Below, piece by piece: positions 36,501-48,239 of a stretch of DNA of 64,000 nucleotides. The stretch is from Saprospirales bacterium GYS_P2D (GTDB taxonomy: Bacteria; Bacteroidota; Bacteroidia; Chitinophagales; Saprospiraceae). Location of the stretch: assembly GCA_009833045.1 (NCBI GenBank), contig WUUP01000001.1, positions 427,586-491,585 of the forward strand. The letters are read 5' to 3'. Within the stretch, counting starts at the first letter, position 1; each line of letters starts with the position of its first letter. The position numbers and the translations under genes were made by a program. Under the pieces are notes generated by a model. That model was not told where the DNA came from and searched no databases. It worked only from the letters and a program-made list of their open reading frames with translations.

Positions 36501-37784
36501 ATTCTCCAATATCTCCCATATTACCGGATCTTTACGATCTACTAATTTTTTCGCTGACTTTACCGTCTTTACGATACCTCTTTCGATAAGCTTTCTGATA
36601 ATGAAAGGCTTGAAGAGCTCTGATGCCATCCCTTTAGGGATACCACATTCATGGAGCTTGAGATTTGGTCCTACTACGATCACAGATCGACCAGAATAAT
36701 CTACACGCTTACCAAGTAAGTTCTGACGGAATCGACCTTGCTTACCTTTGAGAATATCACTGAGCGACTTGAGGGATCTTCCTCCTTCTGCTTTTACCGC
36801 ATTTGACTTTCGTGAGTTGTCAAAAAGAGAATCAACCGCCTCTTGAAGCATTCTTTTCTCGTTTCTCAAGATCACCTCTGGTGCCTTGATTTCGAGCAAC
36901 CTTTTTAGACGATTATTCCTAATGATCACTCGACGATATAGATCATTAAGATCCGAACTCGCAAATCGACCACCGTCCAAAGGCACTAATGGTCTTAGCT
37001 CAGGTGGTATCACAGGTAAGTATTCAATGATAGCCCACTCTGGTTTATTCTCTATACGAGTCTGTCCCTCTCTGAATGCCTCTACGACTCTCAATCTCTT
37101 GAGTGCCTCAGACTTACGTTGTTGAGATGTTTCATTAGCAGCTTGGTGACGCAGATCAAATGACAATTGATCAAGATCTAATCTTTCTAAAAGACCTTTG
37201 ACACCCTCTGCCCCCATCTTAGCGATGAATTTGTTAGGATCTGTATCATCAAGCATTTGATTGTCTGCAGGGAGAGTGTCCAGTACCTCAAAGTACTCCT
37301 CCTCTGTCAGAAGTTCTTTTTGCTCGATCTCACCTTCTTTCACACCAGGCTGGATCACTACATATCTCTCGTAGTAGATGATCGTCTCAAGCTTCTTAGA
37401 TGAAAGACCTAATAGGTAACCTATCTTATTAGGTAACGACTTGAAGAACCATATGTGAACTACAGGCACTACCAGCTTGATATGTCCCATACGCTCACGA
37501 CGCACTTTCTTCTCTGTCACCTCGACACCACATCTATCACAGACGATGCCTTTATATCTTATACGCTTGTACTTACCACAGTAGCACTCATAGTCTTTTA
37601 CCGGCCCAAATATTCTCTCACAAAACAATCCATCTCTCTCCGGCTTATATGATCTATAATTGATCGTCTCCGGCTTTAGCACCTCACCAAATGATCTCTC
37701 CAGAATGTCATCTGGAGAAGTCAGACAAATTGTGATCGAGCTGAAGTCAGAATTTTGTCTATTAAGACTCTTTTTAAATGGCAT
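33513..37784 (-). CDS. rpoC: DNA-directed RNA polymerase beta' subunit
   Basis: The 1423-residue catalytic subunit has an N-terminal zinc site (CYCGKY ... CDRCG near 66-84), the clamp, the active-site NADFDGDQM (three Mg-binding Asp), bridge-helix region and trigger loop. A second zinc site reads [13 protein letters not shown], and the C-terminal omega-contact region is present. The sequence is intact and of usual length for Bacteroidota. Its start lies 29 bases after the rpoB stop, as in the classical rpoBC operon. The C-terminal end is acidic ([14 protein letters not shown]). Confidence 0.98.
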   Translation of the reverse strand: MPFKKSLNRQNSDFSSITICLTSPDDILERSFGEVLKPETINYRSYKPERDGLFCERIFGPVKDYECYCGKYKRIRYKGIVCDRCGVEVTEKKVRRERMGHIKLVVPVVHIWFFKSLPNKIGYLLGLSSKKLETIIYYERYVVIQPGVKEGEIEQKELLTEEEYFEVLDTLPADNQMLDDTDPNKFIAKMGAEGVKGLLERLDLDQLSFDLRHQAANETSQQRKSEALKRLRVVEAFREGQTRIENKPEWAIIEYLPVIPPELRPLVPLDGGRFASSDLNDLYRRVIIRNNRLKRLLEIKAPEVILRNEKRMLQEAVDSLFDNSRKSNAVKAEGGRSLKSLSDILKGKQGRFRQNLLGKRVDYSGRSVIVVGPNLKLHECGIPKGMASELFKPFIIRKLIERGIVKTVKSAKKLVDRKDPVIWEILENILKGHPVLLNRAPTLHRLSIQAFQPTLVEGKAIRLHPLVCGAFNADFDGDQMAVHVPLSQGAILEAQLLMLASHNMLNPQNGSPITLPSQDMVLGLYYITKPNLSAKKKDKISHFYSSEEVMIAYNEGQVQLHDSISVKVTVENELGHMVPERVETTVGRVLFNEAVPEGVPYVNLLLTKKNLKKVIGDLIDRTDFTVAANFLDKIKDMGFYWAFKGGLSFNLGDLITPTIKETTLVEAQEEVDEVWENYNMGLITSNERYNQVIDKWTFADNKITDTLMKELAEHKGGFNSVFMMLDSGARGSKQQIKQLCGLRGLMAKPRKSGDTGGAIIENPILANFVDGLSVLEYFISTHGARKGLADTALKTADAGYLTRRLVDVSQDVIIIEEDCDTLRGIETTALIDNDKVLETLAPRIAGRYTLYDIVHPDTDEVMLEAGEYIDDKIAQKIEQVGIESVTIRSVLTCETKKGVCSKCYGKNLATGRISERGDAVGVIAAQSIGEPGTQLTLRTFHVGGVASVSKTESEHVSKFDGILEFDNVSTVAFEEGDEKKDVVLSRSGEVRILESETKKVLTTIHIPYGSTLFIKGKRKITKGTVICEWDPFNAVIVSEFAGIIQYESIEEGVSYRAERDDQTGNVEKIIIESKRRRKKQVPSINIVDENGDVLRSYNLPVGSHLSVENGDSIVAGSRIAKIPRQLGKIQDITGGLPRVTELFEARNPSNPATTAEIDGIVSFGKMKRGNRELFIDDEKTGQRRKYLIGLSKHILVQEGDFVRAGSHLSDGATSPQDILSIMGPTGVQRYIVNGIQEVYRSQGIGINDKHIEVIVRQMMRRLEIVDPGDTSFLEGEPVEKYDFLEQNDWIFDKKIITESGDSNKLKPGQITTIRQIREENSYLKRNDLQTVEFRDAVPATSKPILQGITKSSLGTVSWISAASFQETTKVLSTAAINAKQDLLEGLKENVIVGKKIPAGTGLRRYEKLIVEADEYVEEAEAAE

Positions 37785-37813
37785 ATGATGGCCTTTTTAA
37801 GTTTTCTAAAAAA

Positions 37814-40800
37814 TTAGTCAAATTTGATATCGAGAGCTAATCCTCTCAACTCGTGAATCAATACATTGAATGATTCTGGAATATTTGGCTCAGGTAAATT
37901 CTCACCTTTCACAATTGCTTCATAAGTCTTAGCACGTCCCATGATATCATCCGATTTGAGCGTCAATAGCTCTCGTAAGATATGCGAAGCACCAAAGGCC
38001 TCAAGAGCCCAAACCTCCATCTCACCAAATCGCTGACCACCAAACTGGGCCTTACCACCCAATGGCTGCTGAGTAATGAGTGAGTATGGTCCGATAGATC
38101 TGGCGTGCATCTTATCATCTACCATGTGAGATAGCTTGATCATATAGATGATACCGACTGTAGCTCTCTGGTGGAATCTGTCGCCCGTCTCTCCGTCGTA
38201 GAGATACGTCTGACCTAACTCAGGGAGTCCAGCTTTCTTGATGTAATCATCAATTTCACCGATCGATGCTCCATCAAAGATCGGAGTAGCAAACTTGCAT
38301 CCAAGCTTCTCTCCTGCCCATCCTAATACAGTCTCGAATATCTGCCCGATATTCATACGTGATGGTACACCGAGGGGGTTTAGCACGATATCGACAGGAG
38401 TACCATCCTCGAGGAATGGCATATCTTCTTCCCGCACGATACGTGCTACGATACCTTTATTCCCGTGACGACCTGCGAGCTTATCACCCACTTTCAGCTT
38501 TCTCTTCTTAGCCATATATACCTTGGCTAATTTTAATACACCTGCAGGAAGCTCATCTCCGATACTGATGTTAAACTTCTCTCTTTTATATCGTCCGACT
38601 TCGTTGTTGACTTTGATACTATAGTTGTGTAGTAGACTTGCTATTAACTTATTAGTATCATCATCGTTGGTCCAGTTGGAGTAATCTATTTGAGCGAACT
38701 CAAGGTCTTTGAATACTTTATTGGAGAACTTCGTTCCCTTAGGGATGAGCTCTTCATTATAGATATTTTTGACACCTTTTGACGTTTTATTCTTCAGGAG
38801 TACCATCAGCTTATCGATCAATATAGTCTTCAGCTCATTGAGAGCTACCATATGGCGATCTTCCAGCTTAGATAGGAGTTCTTTTTCCTGTACTTTCTGA
38901 TACTTATCTTTTTTCGCTCTTGCGAACAATTGCTTATCGATGATTACCCCTTTCTTAGATGGCTTAGCCTTCAGAGATGCATCTTTCACATCACCTGCTT
39001 TATCACCGAATATAGCTCTCAAGAGTTTCTCCTCTGGAGTAGGATCAGACTCCCCTTTTGGAGTGATCTTACCGATTAGGATGTCACCTTCTTTCACCCA
39101 TGCACCAGTTCTGATGATACCATTCTCGTCGAGATCTTTAGTACCTTCTTCACTTACATTTGGGATATCATTAGTGAGCTCCTCTTCTCCGAGCTTAGTA
39201 TCTCTTACATCGAGCTCAAAGCTCTCAATATGAATAGAAGTGAATACATCCTCCTTCACTACACGCTCTGAGAGTACGATCGCATCCTCAAAGTTATATC
39301 CTTTCCATGGCATGAAAGCCACCTTCAGATTTTGCCCCAAGGCCAACTCTCCTTTCTCTGTGGCATAGCCATCACATAAGAGACTTCCTTTAGTCACTCT
39401 ATCACCTTTACGCACTAATGGCTTTAGGTTAATAGATGTTCCTTGGTTCGTTCTTCGGAATTTGATGAGCTTATATCTCTTGACACTATCATCAAATGAT
39501 ACTAACTCCTCTTGCTCAGTTCTGTCATATTTAATTACGATCTCACTGGCATCTACATATTCTACTACACCATCTCCTTCTGCATTAATGAGCATACGGC
39601 TATCTTGAGCTACCTTCGCCTCGATACCCGTACCTACGATTGGAGATCTTGGTTTTACGAGAGGTACCGCCTGACGCTGCATGTTGGATCCCATCAGGGC
39701 ACGGTTGGCATCATCATTCTCTAAGAATGGAATCAGTGAAGCGGACACTCCCACAATCTGGTTTGGCGCTACGTCCATGTATTCTACTTCCTCAGGATTC
39801 AATACTGGGAAGTCACCGTGCTCTCTACTCTTGATTCTTTCTGACTTAAATGCTCCTTTTTCATCCAATGGTGCATTTGCCTGTGCGATCTTTTTGAAAT
39901 CTTCACCTTCCGCAGATAGGTATTTCACATCTCCATCAAGGTCCACTTTACCTTCTATTACTTCTCTATATGGCGTCTCTAAGAATCCCATCTTGTTCAC
40001 CTTAGCGTGTACACACAGTGTAGAGATCAGTCCAATATTAGGTCCCTCCGGAGTTTCAATAGTACAGAGACGACCATAGTGACTATAGTGTACATCTCGC
40101 ACCTCAAATCCTGCTCTCTCTCTACTAAGACCTCCTGGCCCTAACGCTGAGATTCTTCGTTTATGAGTGATCTCAGATAGCGGATTCGTCTGATCTAAAA
40201 ACTGAGACAACTGTGATGTGCCAAAGAATGAGTTAATCACTGATGATAGTGTACGTGCATTAATCAAGTCGATAGGTGTGAAAACCTCATTGTCACGTAC
40301 ATTCATACGCTCTCTTATGGTTCTTGCCATTCTTGCGAGACCTACACCAAACTGAGCATAAAGCTGTTCACCCACAGTTCTGACACGTCTATTACTTAGG
40401 TGATCAATATCATCCAGCTCGGCCTTTTGGTTTACGAGAAGTACCAGATACTTCACGATCGCTAAGATATCTTCCTTAGTCAATACAAGAGTATCTTGAT
40501 CTAAATTGCCATGGAGCTTTCTATTGATCTTATATCTCCCGACCTCACCAAGATTATATCTCTTATCACTGAAGAATAATTTATCAATGATACCACGAGC
40601 AGTCTCTTCATCCGGTGGATCAGTACCTCTGAGCTGACGATAGATGTGCTGTACTGCTTCTATCTCTGAGCTCGATGGATCTTTTTGTAGGGTATTATAG
40701 ATGATCGTATGATCCTCTTCTATGTCTTCTTTTTGGAGAATGATCGTTTCGATATTAGCCTCTGCAATGAGCTTAATATTTTCTTCATCGAGCACGATAT

Positions 40801-41632
40801 CTCTTTCGAGTATGATTTCATTTCTCTCGATAGTAACTACCTCCCCGGTATCTTCATCCACGAAGTCCTCTGTCCACTTTCTCAAGACACGTGCAGCGAG
40901 CTTCCTTCCTACTGACGTTTTCAATGTCTTATCAGTGACTTCGATCTCTTCAGATAAGCCAAATAGATTCAAAATCTCTTTGTCTGAATCAAATCCGATA
41001 GCTCTCAATAAAGTAGTAACTGGGAATTTTTTCTTTCTATCAATATACGTATACATCACGTTATTGATATCCGTAGCGAACTCCATCCAGGCTCCTTTGA
41101 AAGGTATTACCCTTGCAGAGTAAAGCTTTGAGCCATTCGGGTGAAAGCTCAGGCTAAAGAATACACCTGGAGATCTGTGGAGCTGAGATACGATTACTCG
41201 CTCTGCACCATTTACTACAAATGTTCCTTTCGGTGTCATGTACGGGATGTTTCCTAAGAATACATCTTGTACGATCGTCTGAAAATCAACGTGCTCCTCA
41301 TCATTACATGATAGTCTCAACTTAGCTTTGAGCGGCACACTATATGTCAATCCTCTCTGCATACACTCTTCGATGGAGTATCTCGGAGGATCAATGAAAT
41401 AGTCTAAAAACTCTAATACGAAAATGTTTCTCGCATCAGTAATTGGGAAGTTTTCCTGAAACACTCGGAATAAGCCTTCATGGCCTCGATTTTCAGGAGT
41501 GGTTTCTAATTGGAAGAATTCTTGAAACCCTTTCAGCTGAATCTCCAATAAATCTGGATAACTCGATGGGAGTTTAATCTTTCCAAAATTTACTCTTGGA
41601 GCTGTATGGGTCATGGTTCCGTTGGATGCCAT
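37814..41632 (-). CDS. rpoB: DNA-directed RNA polymerase beta subunit
   Basis: The 1272-residue subunit starts [36 protein letters not shown]. The rifampicin-pocket region reads [25 protein letters not shown] and [38 protein letters not shown], a wild-type-looking sequence (Gln, Asp, His and Ser at the usual positions). The C-terminal [28 protein letters not shown] is conserved. It belongs to the rplKAJL-rpoBC unit, and a strong hairpin lies between rplL and its ATG. Confidence 0.98.
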   Translation of the reverse strand: MASNGTMTHTAPRVNFGKIKLPSSYPDLLEIQLKGFQEFFQLETTPENRGHEGLFRVFQENFPITDARNIFVLEFLDYFIDPPRYSIEECMQRGLTYSVPLKAKLRLSCNDEEHVDFQTIVQDVFLGNIPYMTPKGTFVVNGAERVIVSQLHRSPGVFFSLSFHPNGSKLYSARVIPFKGAWMEFATDINNVMYTYIDRKKKFPVTTLLRAIGFDSDKEILNLFGLSEEIEVTDKTLKTSVGRKLAARVLRKWTEDFVDEDTGEVVTIERNEIILERDIVLDEENIKLIAEANIETIILQKEDIEEDHTIIYNTLQKDPSSSEIEAVQHIYRQLRGTDPPDEETARGIIDKLFFSDKRYNLGEVGRYKINRKLHGNLDQDTLVLTKEDILAIVKYLVLLVNQKAELDDIDHLSNRRVRTVGEQLYAQFGVGLARMARTIRERMNVRDNEVFTPIDLINARTLSSVINSFFGTSQLSQFLDQTNPLSEITHKRRISALGPGGLSRERAGFEVRDVHYSHYGRLCTIETPEGPNIGLISTLCVHAKVNKMGFLETPYREVIEGKVDLDGDVKYLSAEGEDFKKIAQANAPLDEKGAFKSERIKSREHGDFPVLNPEEVEYMDVAPNQIVGVSASLIPFLENDDANRALMGSNMQRQAVPLVKPRSPIVGTGIEAKVAQDSRMLINAEGDGVVEYVDASEIVIKYDRTEQEELVSFDDSVKRYKLIKFRRTNQGTSINLKPLVRKGDRVTKGSLLCDGYATEKGELALGQNLKVAFMPWKGYNFEDAIVLSERVVKEDVFTSIHIESFELDVRDTKLGEEELTNDIPNVSEEGTKDLDENGIIRTGAWVKEGDILIGKITPKGESDPTPEEKLLRAIFGDKAGDVKDASLKAKPSKKGVIIDKQLFARAKKDKYQKVQEKELLSKLEDRHMVALNELKTILIDKLMVLLKNKTSKGVKNIYNEELIPKGTKFSNKVFKDLEFAQIDYSNWTNDDDTNKLIASLLHNYSIKVNNEVGRYKREKFNISIGDELPAGVLKLAKVYMAKKRKLKVGDKLAGRHGNKGIVARIVREEDMPFLEDGTPVDIVLNPLGVPSRMNIGQIFETVLGWAGEKLGCKFATPIFDGASIGEIDDYIKKAGLPELGQTYLYDGETGDRFHQRATVGIIYMIKLSHMVDDKMHARSIGPYSLITQQPLGGKAQFGGQRFGEMEVWALEAFGASHILRELLTLKSDDIMGRAKTYEAIVKGENLPEPNIPESFNVLIHELRGLALDIKFD

Positions 41633-41692
41633 TCAATCTATTTTAAAAATTTCATCAAAAGATAAAAAACGCTATCAATTCAAACGACGAAA

Positions 41693-41722
41693 GGCTTAGT
41701 CAGAGTACTCTCTGACTAAGCC
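41693..41722 (-). terminator. Hairpin between rplL and rpoB (attenuator or processing site)
   Basis: A perfect 13-bp stem (GGCTTAGTCAGAG with its complement) closes a 4-base loop, with a weak TTTCG tail on the transcribed strand. Its position between rplL and rpoB matches that of the attenuator and RNase III site of enterobacteria, so partial termination or processing is likely. Confidence 0.65.
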
Positions 41723-41779
41723 ATATGTCTTACGTCAAGGATTGGATAAATCCTGTGTATTCAGACACTATCAGTAGAA

Positions 41780-42160
41780 TTACTTTAATTCTACCTCAGC
41801 ACCAGCACCCTCTAAAGCAGCTTTGATAGACTCAGCTTCTTCTTTAGATACCTTCTCTTTGATTACACCTGGAGCACCGTCCACTAACGCCTTAGCATCT
41901 TTCAATCCTACACCTAAGAGATTTTTAACCTCTTTTACTACTGCCAACTTGGCACTACCTGCAGAGTTTAAGAGCACATCAAATTCTGTTTGCTCTTCTC
42001 CTCCTCCAGCGTCTCCGCCAGCTGCTGGTCCTGCCGCTACTGCTACTGCAGCTGCTGCTGGTTCGATACCATACTCATCTTTAAGTATGTCAGCTAATTC
42101 CTTTACGTCTTTTACTGTAAGGTTTACTAACTGTTCTGCGATTTCTTTTAAATCAGCCAT
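41780..42160 (-). CDS. rplL: Ribosomal protein L7/L12
   Basis: The 126-residue stalk protein has an N-terminal dimerisation helix ([24 protein letters not shown]), an Ala/Gly-rich hinge ([20 protein letters not shown]) and a C-terminal factor-binding domain ([43 protein letters not shown]). It recruits translation factors such as EF-Tu. It lies 75 bases after rplJ, as usual. Confidence 0.97.
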   Translation of the reverse strand: MADLKEIAEQLVNLTVKDVKELADILKDEYGIEPAAAAVAVAAGPAAGGDAGGGEEQTEFDVLLNSAGSAKLAVVKEVKNLLGVGLKDAKALVDGAPGVIKEKVSKEEAESIKAALEGAGAEVELK

Positions 42161-42235
42161 TTAAGTTTCTTTTTTTGTTTTAATGAATAATGGCGCGTAA
42201 TAAAATATATAAATAAGTTGTCTTGGAAGCCTTAA

Positions 42236-42763
42236 TTATGAAGCACGCTCTTCAAGGGCCTTAAGCAATCCTCCTATAGTGTTTGATCCTGAATTCAATG
42301 ATCCAAGAACATTCTTGATAGGAGACTGGAGTAACAAGATAACATCGCCAATCAAATCTTCTTTTGACTTCAAAGACTTGAGTATATCAAGCTGATCATC
42401 ACCAAGGAATACATCCTTGTCAATGTACGCAGCTTTTAATACTGGCTTCTCATTAGTCTTTCTGAACTCTGAAATAATCTTTGCTGGCAATGCTCCATTC
42501 TCAGAAAACATGATAGTGGTAGGGCCTTTCAAAGCCTCATATAATCCATCATATCCATTCTCTTCTGGAAGAGCCTCAAGAGCCTTCTGTGCTAATGTAT
42601 TCTTCACTACCTTCATGGACACGCCTTTCTCAAAGCATAGTCCTCGTAGTTGATTAATCTTCTCCACTGTAAGAGCAGAAGAATCAGTAATATAAAAGAA
42701 CTGATGATTGCTGAATGAATCTTTTAGTTCTTCAATTGCTTGTGATTTTTGTTCTCTCGTCAT
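42236..42763 (-). CDS. rplJ: Ribosomal protein L10
   Basis: The 175-residue protein anchors the L7/L12 dimers to 23S rRNA and autoregulates its operon in many bacteria. Features are the start TREQKSQAIEELKDSFSNHQFFYITDSSALTVEKINQLR, RNA-binding KVVKNTLAQKALE and a C-terminal helix for L12 binding. It follows rplA by 3 bases, so an L10 leader ahead of rplJ would have to lie within rplA or use its 3' end. Confidence 0.96.
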   Translation of the reverse strand: MTREQKSQAIEELKDSFSNHQFFYITDSSALTVEKINQLRGLCFEKGVSMKVVKNTLAQKALEALPEENGYDGLYEALKGPTTIMFSENGALPAKIISEFRKTNEKPVLKAAYIDKDVFLGDDQLDILKSLKSKEDLIGDVILLLQSPIKNVLGSLNSGSNTIGGLLKALEERAS

Positions 42764-42766
42764 GGC

Positions 42767-43462
42767 TTATTGCTTGAATGATTTAGGGTCAATAGATATG
42801 CCAGGACTCATTGTACTTGCAACACTTATGGCCTTAAGATAGACACCTTTAGCAGACGACGGCTTCATCTTCACAAGCGTACTCATTAATTCCTCAGCGT
42901 TTCCTAAAAGCTTCTCAGGAGTGAAGCTAACTCTACCTATTGACGAGTGAATAATACCGTACTTGTCTACTCTGAATGAGATTTTACCACCTTTGACATC
43001 TTTGACTGCGGCACCTACATTAGGAGTGACAGTTCCAGTCTTAGGGTTTGGCATCAGACCACGAGGACCTAATATACGTCCTACACGACCGAGTTGAGCC
43101 ATTACGTTTGGTGCTGCGATTACTACGTCTATATCTGTCCATCCTTTCTGGATTTTTTGGATATACTCGTCTAATCCTACGTAGTCAGCACCAGCATCCT
43201 TAGCTTCTTGCTCTTTGTCTGGAGTACAGAGTACCAATACAGTTTTGTCTTTACCTGTTCCATTGGGTAATGAAACAGTACCTCTGATAGCTTGATCCGC
43301 TTTCTTAGGATCTACTCCGAGGCGAATGTGAAGGTCTACTGAAGCGTCAAACTTCGTAGTGTTGACTTCCTTCACGAGAGCGAAAGCTTCACTTGCTGAG
43401 TAGAGCTTATCTGCGTCTACTTTTTCCAAGGCTGCTTTTCTCTTCTTTGATAATTTAGCCAT
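42767..43462 (-). CDS. rplA: Ribosomal protein L1
   Basis: The 231-residue protein of the L1 stalk binds 23S rRNA helix 76-78 and can repress its own mRNA. Motifs include [35 protein letters not shown], the [15 protein letters not shown] signature and the C-terminal [20 protein letters not shown]. The length is usual. It lies 67 bases after rplK. Confidence 0.97.
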   Translation of the reverse strand: MAKLSKKRKAALEKVDADKLYSASEAFALVKEVNTTKFDASVDLHIRLGVDPKKADQAIRGTVSLPNGTGKDKTVLVLCTPDKEQEAKDAGADYVGLDEYIQKIQKGWTDIDVVIAAPNVMAQLGRVGRILGPRGLMPNPKTGTVTPNVGAAVKDVKGGKISFRVDKYGIIHSSIGRVSFTPEKLLGNAEELMSTLVKMKPSSAKGVYLKAISVASTMSPGISIDPKSFKQ

Positions 43463-43529
43463 TCAAATAATTTTAAAAGGTACTAACGCTTTTCAGCTCC
43501 CTTTAGTGATTAATAAAGTGTAAGGATTA

Positions 43530-43982
43530 TTATGCCTCTGCACTATCCCAAGGTACATCGCCAGAGATTGTGACTCCCATACTTCTTGCAGTACCCGCTA
43601 CCATTTTCATGGCAGACTCAATGGTGAATGCGTTTAAGTCAGGCATCTTATTCTCAGCAATTGCTTTTACTTGATCCCAAGTCACAGATCCCACTTTGTT
43701 ACGGTTAGATTCTGGCGAACCTTTCTTTAACTTAGCAGCCTCCATTAATTGGATCGCAGCAGGAGGAGTCTTAATGACGAAGTCAAAAGACTTATCCTGA
43801 TACACGGTAATTACTACCGGCAAAAGCTTACCTTGGCTATCTTGTGTCTTAGCATTGAATCTCTTACAAAACTCCATGATATTCACACCCTTGGCACCTA
43901 ATGCAGGACCAACTGGTGGGGAAGGGTTTGCAGCACCTCCTCTTACCTGGAGCTTCAACAAAGTTTCTACAACTTTAGCCAT
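43530..43982 (-). CDS. rplK: Ribosomal protein L11
   Basis: The 150-residue protein binds the GTPase-associated rRNA with L10. It has the [25 protein letters not shown] signature and the C-terminal RNA-binding domain ([38 protein letters not shown]). It begins 2 bases after nusG. Confidence 0.97.
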   Translation of the reverse strand: MAKVVETLLKLQVRGGAANPSPPVGPALGAKGVNIMEFCKRFNAKTQDSQGKLLPVVITVYQDKSFDFVIKTPPAAIQLMEAAKLKKGSPESNRNKVGSVTWDQVKAIAENKMPDLNAFTIESAMKMVAGTARSMGVTISGDVPWDSAEA

Positions 43983-43984
43983 AA

Positions 43985-44533
43985 TTATGATTGTTTTTCG
44001 ACCTGCATGAAGTTTAGCTCTACTTCTGTGCCACGACCGAATATTTTAACAATAACTTTTAATTTCTTCTTCTCCTCATTCACCTCTTTGACATCACCGA
44101 CGAATCCATTAAACGGACCATCTGTAATTTTAACTGACTCATTTACTAAGAATGGTTCAATCATAGACTCGCCTACATCCTGAGACTCATCTACCTTGCC
44201 GAGCATTCTATTCGCCTCTGCTTCGTGCATCGGTATAGGACTATTTTTTCCTAAGAAATGAATGACATTAGGAATATTTGTAATTCCTTGAATCATCTCC
44301 GGAGAAAACTTCCCTTGAACAGCCTCAATAAGGATATATCCTGGCAGAATATTTCTTTCAAGAATTACTTTTTTACCATTACGTATCTTATATACCTTTT
44401 CTGAAGGGACCAAAACTTGAGTGACTATTTCAGACCACTTTGATCTTTCGATCTCAAGCTCGATTCTTTCTTTTATTTTTCTCTCTTTACCGCTGATTAC
44501 TCTAAGAGAATACCACTTTTTATCTTCAGACAT
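43985..44533 (-). CDS. nusG: Transcription termination/antitermination factor NusG
   Basis: The 182-residue factor has an N-terminal NGN domain ([29 protein letters not shown]) that binds the RNA polymerase clamp. A C-terminal KOW domain follows ([32 protein letters not shown]). It is co-transcribed with secE (9 bases between) and rplK (2 bases). Confidence 0.96.
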   Translation of the reverse strand: MSEDKKWYSLRVISGKERKIKERIELEIERSKWSEIVTQVLVPSEKVYKIRNGKKVILERNILPGYILIEAVQGKFSPEMIQGITNIPNVIHFLGKNSPIPMHEAEANRMLGKVDESQDVGESMIEPFLVNESVKITDGPFNGFVGDVKEVNEEKKKLKVIVKIFGRGTEVELNFMQVEKQS

Positions 44534-44542
44534 AATTGCTGA

Positions 44543-44737
44543 TTATATTCCTAAGCTGTAGACACTATCTAAAACTCCTTTAGACACCATATCCATCAAT
44601 AAGATAATCAAAGCGATAATCGCAGATGCCACTAACACTACAGTAGTACTACTCAGCAAATCCGAAAAAGAAGGCCAAGTCACTTTGTGGATTAACTCGT
44701 TGTAACTTTCCTTAATATATAATGCGATACCATCCAT
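44543..44737 (-). CDS. secE: Preprotein translocase subunit SecE
   Basis: The 64-residue, single-helix form has an N-terminal amphipathic helix (IKESYNELIHKVTWPSFSDLLSST) and one membrane segment (about 30-55). It stabilises SecY in the SecYEG channel. It is short, as in most bacteria outside the enterics. It stands between tRNA-Trp and nusG. Confidence 0.93.
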   Translation of the reverse strand: MDGIALYIKESYNELIHKVTWPSFSDLLSSTTVVLVASAIIALIILLMDMVSKGVLDSVYSLGI

Positions 44738-44814
44738 CAGTTAAAATATATTTCTACATGTGATTAAAAAACATCACGATGAAAACCTCCAAACTTCCTC
44801 AGAGATCCTATTAG

Positions 44815-44887
<73 letters not shown>

Positions 44888-44953
44888 ATCACACTGACTA
44901 CCAAAGCCCTACGCATAGATAAAGCTACAATATGTCATATGCTAAGATGACAA

Positions 44954-44983
44954 AGAAGCGCCCTCATACATCAGGGCGCTTCT
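44954..44983. terminator. Terminator hairpin after tuf
   Basis: An 11-bp stem (AGAAGCGCCCT with AGGGCGCTTCT) and 8-base loop lie 58 bases after the tuf stop and upstream of tRNA-Trp. The minus-strand tail (TTGTC) is weak, so partial read-through into tRNA-Trp and secE is possible. Confidence 0.65.
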
Positions 44984-45040
44984 CAGTCTTTTTATTTCAA
45001 AGATCGGTCTCGATCAAAAGATCAAGCATCGATACATATA

Positions 45041-46237
<1,197 letters not shown>

Positions 46238-46335
46238 CTTGTTTAAGTTTTAATTTAAGTATTATTCAATTTTAAAAAAGCTATGTTGAAGAAAGGACCA
46301 AAAAACAATTCCTTTCATCATATTCTATCTCTATG

Positions 46336-46407
<72 letters not shown>

Positions 46408-46508
46408 AAAGCCCGCCCAATGTCTTCTAATTTCATCAGGAAGGTAAAAGGAGAAATGCCCTTAGCATTCACTCTTTGATCAACACAACACTCAATACAA
46501 AAAAATTG

Positions 46509-46581
46509 AGCGGGAGACGAGACTCGAACCCGCGACCCTCAGCTTGGAAGGCTGATGCTCTACCAACTGAGCTACTCCCGC
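46509..46581 (-). tRNA. tRNA-Gly(TCC)
   Basis: Acceptor GCGGGAG/CTCCCGC; anticodon stem TCAGC/GCTGA with loop CTTCCAA, giving TCC. CCA not encoded. Confidence 0.96.
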
Positions 46582-46594
46582 AAAATAATGAGTG

Positions 46595-46677
46595 TGGGGA
46601 TGATAGGATTCGAACCTATTCAGCTAGAAGCAACGGATTTACAGTCCGTCCCGGCTCTCCAACTCCGGCGCATCCCC
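46595..46677 (-). tRNA. tRNA-Tyr(GTA)
   Basis: Class II tRNA with a long variable arm. Acceptor GGGGATG/CATCCCC; anticodon stem ACGGA/TCCGT with loop CTGTAAA, giving GTA. CCA not encoded. Confidence 0.96.
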
Positions 46678-46713
46678 AATCATAATCTCTAATGTCAAAA
46701 TAATGACAAACTG

Positions 46714-46787
46714 AGCCAGCAGAGGGATTCGAACCCCCGACCCGCTGATTACAAATCAGCTGCTCTGGCCAACTGAGCTATGCTGGC
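46714..46787 (-). tRNA. tRNA-Thr(TGT)
   Basis: Acceptor GCCAGCA/TGCTGGC; anticodon stem GCTGA/TCAGC with loop TTTGTAA, giving TGT. CCA not encoded. First of the Thr-Tyr-Gly-Thr-tuf series, the same order as in E. coli thrU-tyrU-glyT-thrT-tufB. Confidence 0.96.
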
Positions 46788-46894
46788 AAAATGATCTCTA
46801 AAATCGGCTGCAAATAAAGCAACTTTTAAGAGAATATTTCAACATGACAGTGTCATAAAAACTAACTTTTCAGAGCTTTTCCGAAAAGTGACTG

Positions 46895-46925
46895 CAAAAA
46901 TAGAACTTTTAAACAAATAAGTAAA
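46895..46925 (-). promoter_or_regulatory. Possible promoter of the tRNA-tuf operon
   Basis: On the minus strand TATTTTTG (46895-46902) fits TAnnTTTG. A TTTA (46922-46925) 19 bases upstream is close to the -33 TTTG. Transcription would start about 100 bases before tRNA-Thr(TGT). Confidence 0.45.
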
Positions 46926-46947
46926 CCATGGTCTGAAAAAAATGTAA

Positions 46948-47847
46948 TTATTTTTCCTCTGCTTTAGGATGTGCTTGGCTATAGACCTTTTTTAGGCGAT
47001 CTACACTGTTATGCATGTAGATTTCAGTACTACTTAGGTTGGCATGACCCATTATTTCTTTTATGGCGTTAAGAGAGGCTCCGTGATCAGCCATGTGGGT
47101 CGCAAAACTATGCCTCAACACATGAGGACTCCGATGGGTGGCAGTACTACTATGAGCTAATCTATTCTTCACTACATTATATACTTTCTTAGGATAGAGC
47201 TTTTTTCCTTTTTCTGTCAAAAACAACGATTCATTGTCAATTATGACATGTAGCTCTCTCCGCAGATGAATATAGTTTTCAATCTTTTGACGCATCTCTG
47301 TACTGATAGGTATGAGTCTTTCTTTATTACCCTTGCCCAATACTTTGAGCTGTGCTCTACCAATATCAAGATCGCTCATCTGAAGACCAATTAACTCCGC
47401 ACGCCGCATCCCTGAGGAATATAACATGTCAATGATCAGCTGATCTCTTACGCTTTGAAAAGACTCTTCTGGCTCGTCGATCGGAGATAGCACTTGTTGT
47501 AAATCATCTTCTCTTATGATTTTGGGAAGCCGCTTCGGTGTCTTTGGAGCGATTACTTTTGCCATAGGATCAGTATGTACTACGTCTATCTTTCTCAAGA
47601 ACTTAAAGTAACTCTTCAGGGACGATATTTTTCGATTGATACTCTTAGCTGTATAATCGTCTCGCATAAGATAGACCAACCAAGACCGTACATGACCATG
47701 ACGAATATCCATCACATCAGTGATAAATAAATGACTCGCCAAGAAAGTAGAGAATTGCTCCAAATCCTTTTTGTACGAAGTAACAGTATGCCCAGAATAA
47801 TTTTTCTCTAAGGCAAGATATTTTAAAAAGCGTTCTTGATGATCCAT
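46948..47847 (-). CDS. xerC: XerC/XerD-type tyrosine recombinase
   Basis: The 299-residue recombinase has an N-terminal SAM-like core-binding domain (about 3-90: FLKYLALEKNYSGHTVTSYKKDL). The catalytic domain has R148 (SGMRRAEL), a Lys in GKGNKER (172-175), H242 and R245 (HVLRH), H268 (MGHANLSST) and Y277 (EIYMHN). These enzymes resolve chromosome dimers at dif. The position beside the tRNA-tuf block is that of the housekeeping Xer in Bacteroidota; no insertion-element ends are seen, so it is not read as a mobile integrase. XerC versus XerD cannot be settled. The gene usually found between it and the tRNAs, hibernation factor hpf, is absent from the 160-base gap. Confidence 0.9.
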   Translation of the reverse strand: MDHQERFLKYLALEKNYSGHTVTSYKKDLEQFSTFLASHLFITDVMDIRHGHVRSWLVYLMRDDYTAKSINRKISSLKSYFKFLRKIDVVHTDPMAKVIAPKTPKRLPKIIREDDLQQVLSPIDEPEESFQSVRDQLIIDMLYSSGMRRAELIGLQMSDLDIGRAQLKVLGKGNKERLIPISTEMRQKIENYIHLRRELHVIIDNESLFLTEKGKKLYPKKVYNVVKNRLAHSSTATHRSPHVLRHSFATHMADHGASLNAIKEIMGHANLSSTEIYMHNSVDRLKKVYSQAHPKAEEK

Positions 47848-48239
47848 AGTCTATGTCTACACTATCTAAGAATAAATCAATATTCGTACCTATTCGAAGC
47901 GCTCAATCACTAAGACCTCGAAATCACGCATAAAAGTATGACCAGGATAAAGACTCATTTAGCAAGAAAAGCTCTTTTCCCATTACTATGAGCTATAGGA
48001 TCTTAAGCAATGAGTTACCAGCCCTTTCGCTATCTCTAATATAGTCTCTGCAGGAGTAATCGTGCTAAGAGATCGGCACATCACCTTATATAACTGTTAT
48101 GGTATCAGCCTCATATACCTTATCATTCGTTGCGAGCAGGATAATTCATGACATCACTGATCAATTAATATCTCAAGATTGGCAGTAATAGCCTAAAAAC
48201 CATAGTCATAGCAAATATGATAGGCAGGCAATCTCCCCA
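47848..48239. other. Intergenic region without recognised gene
   Basis: This is a 392-base gap between the DUF3179 stop and the Xer ATG. The longest plausible minus-strand frame is a 31-codon ATG frame inside it with no family or signal. No RNA structure was recognised. Confidence 0.5.

Noticed and set aside
46948-47847. Integrase of a genomic island at the tRNA cluster
   Set aside because: The enzyme is a normal-length Xer recombinase beside a conserved housekeeping block; no duplicated tRNA end or cargo boundary is seen there.
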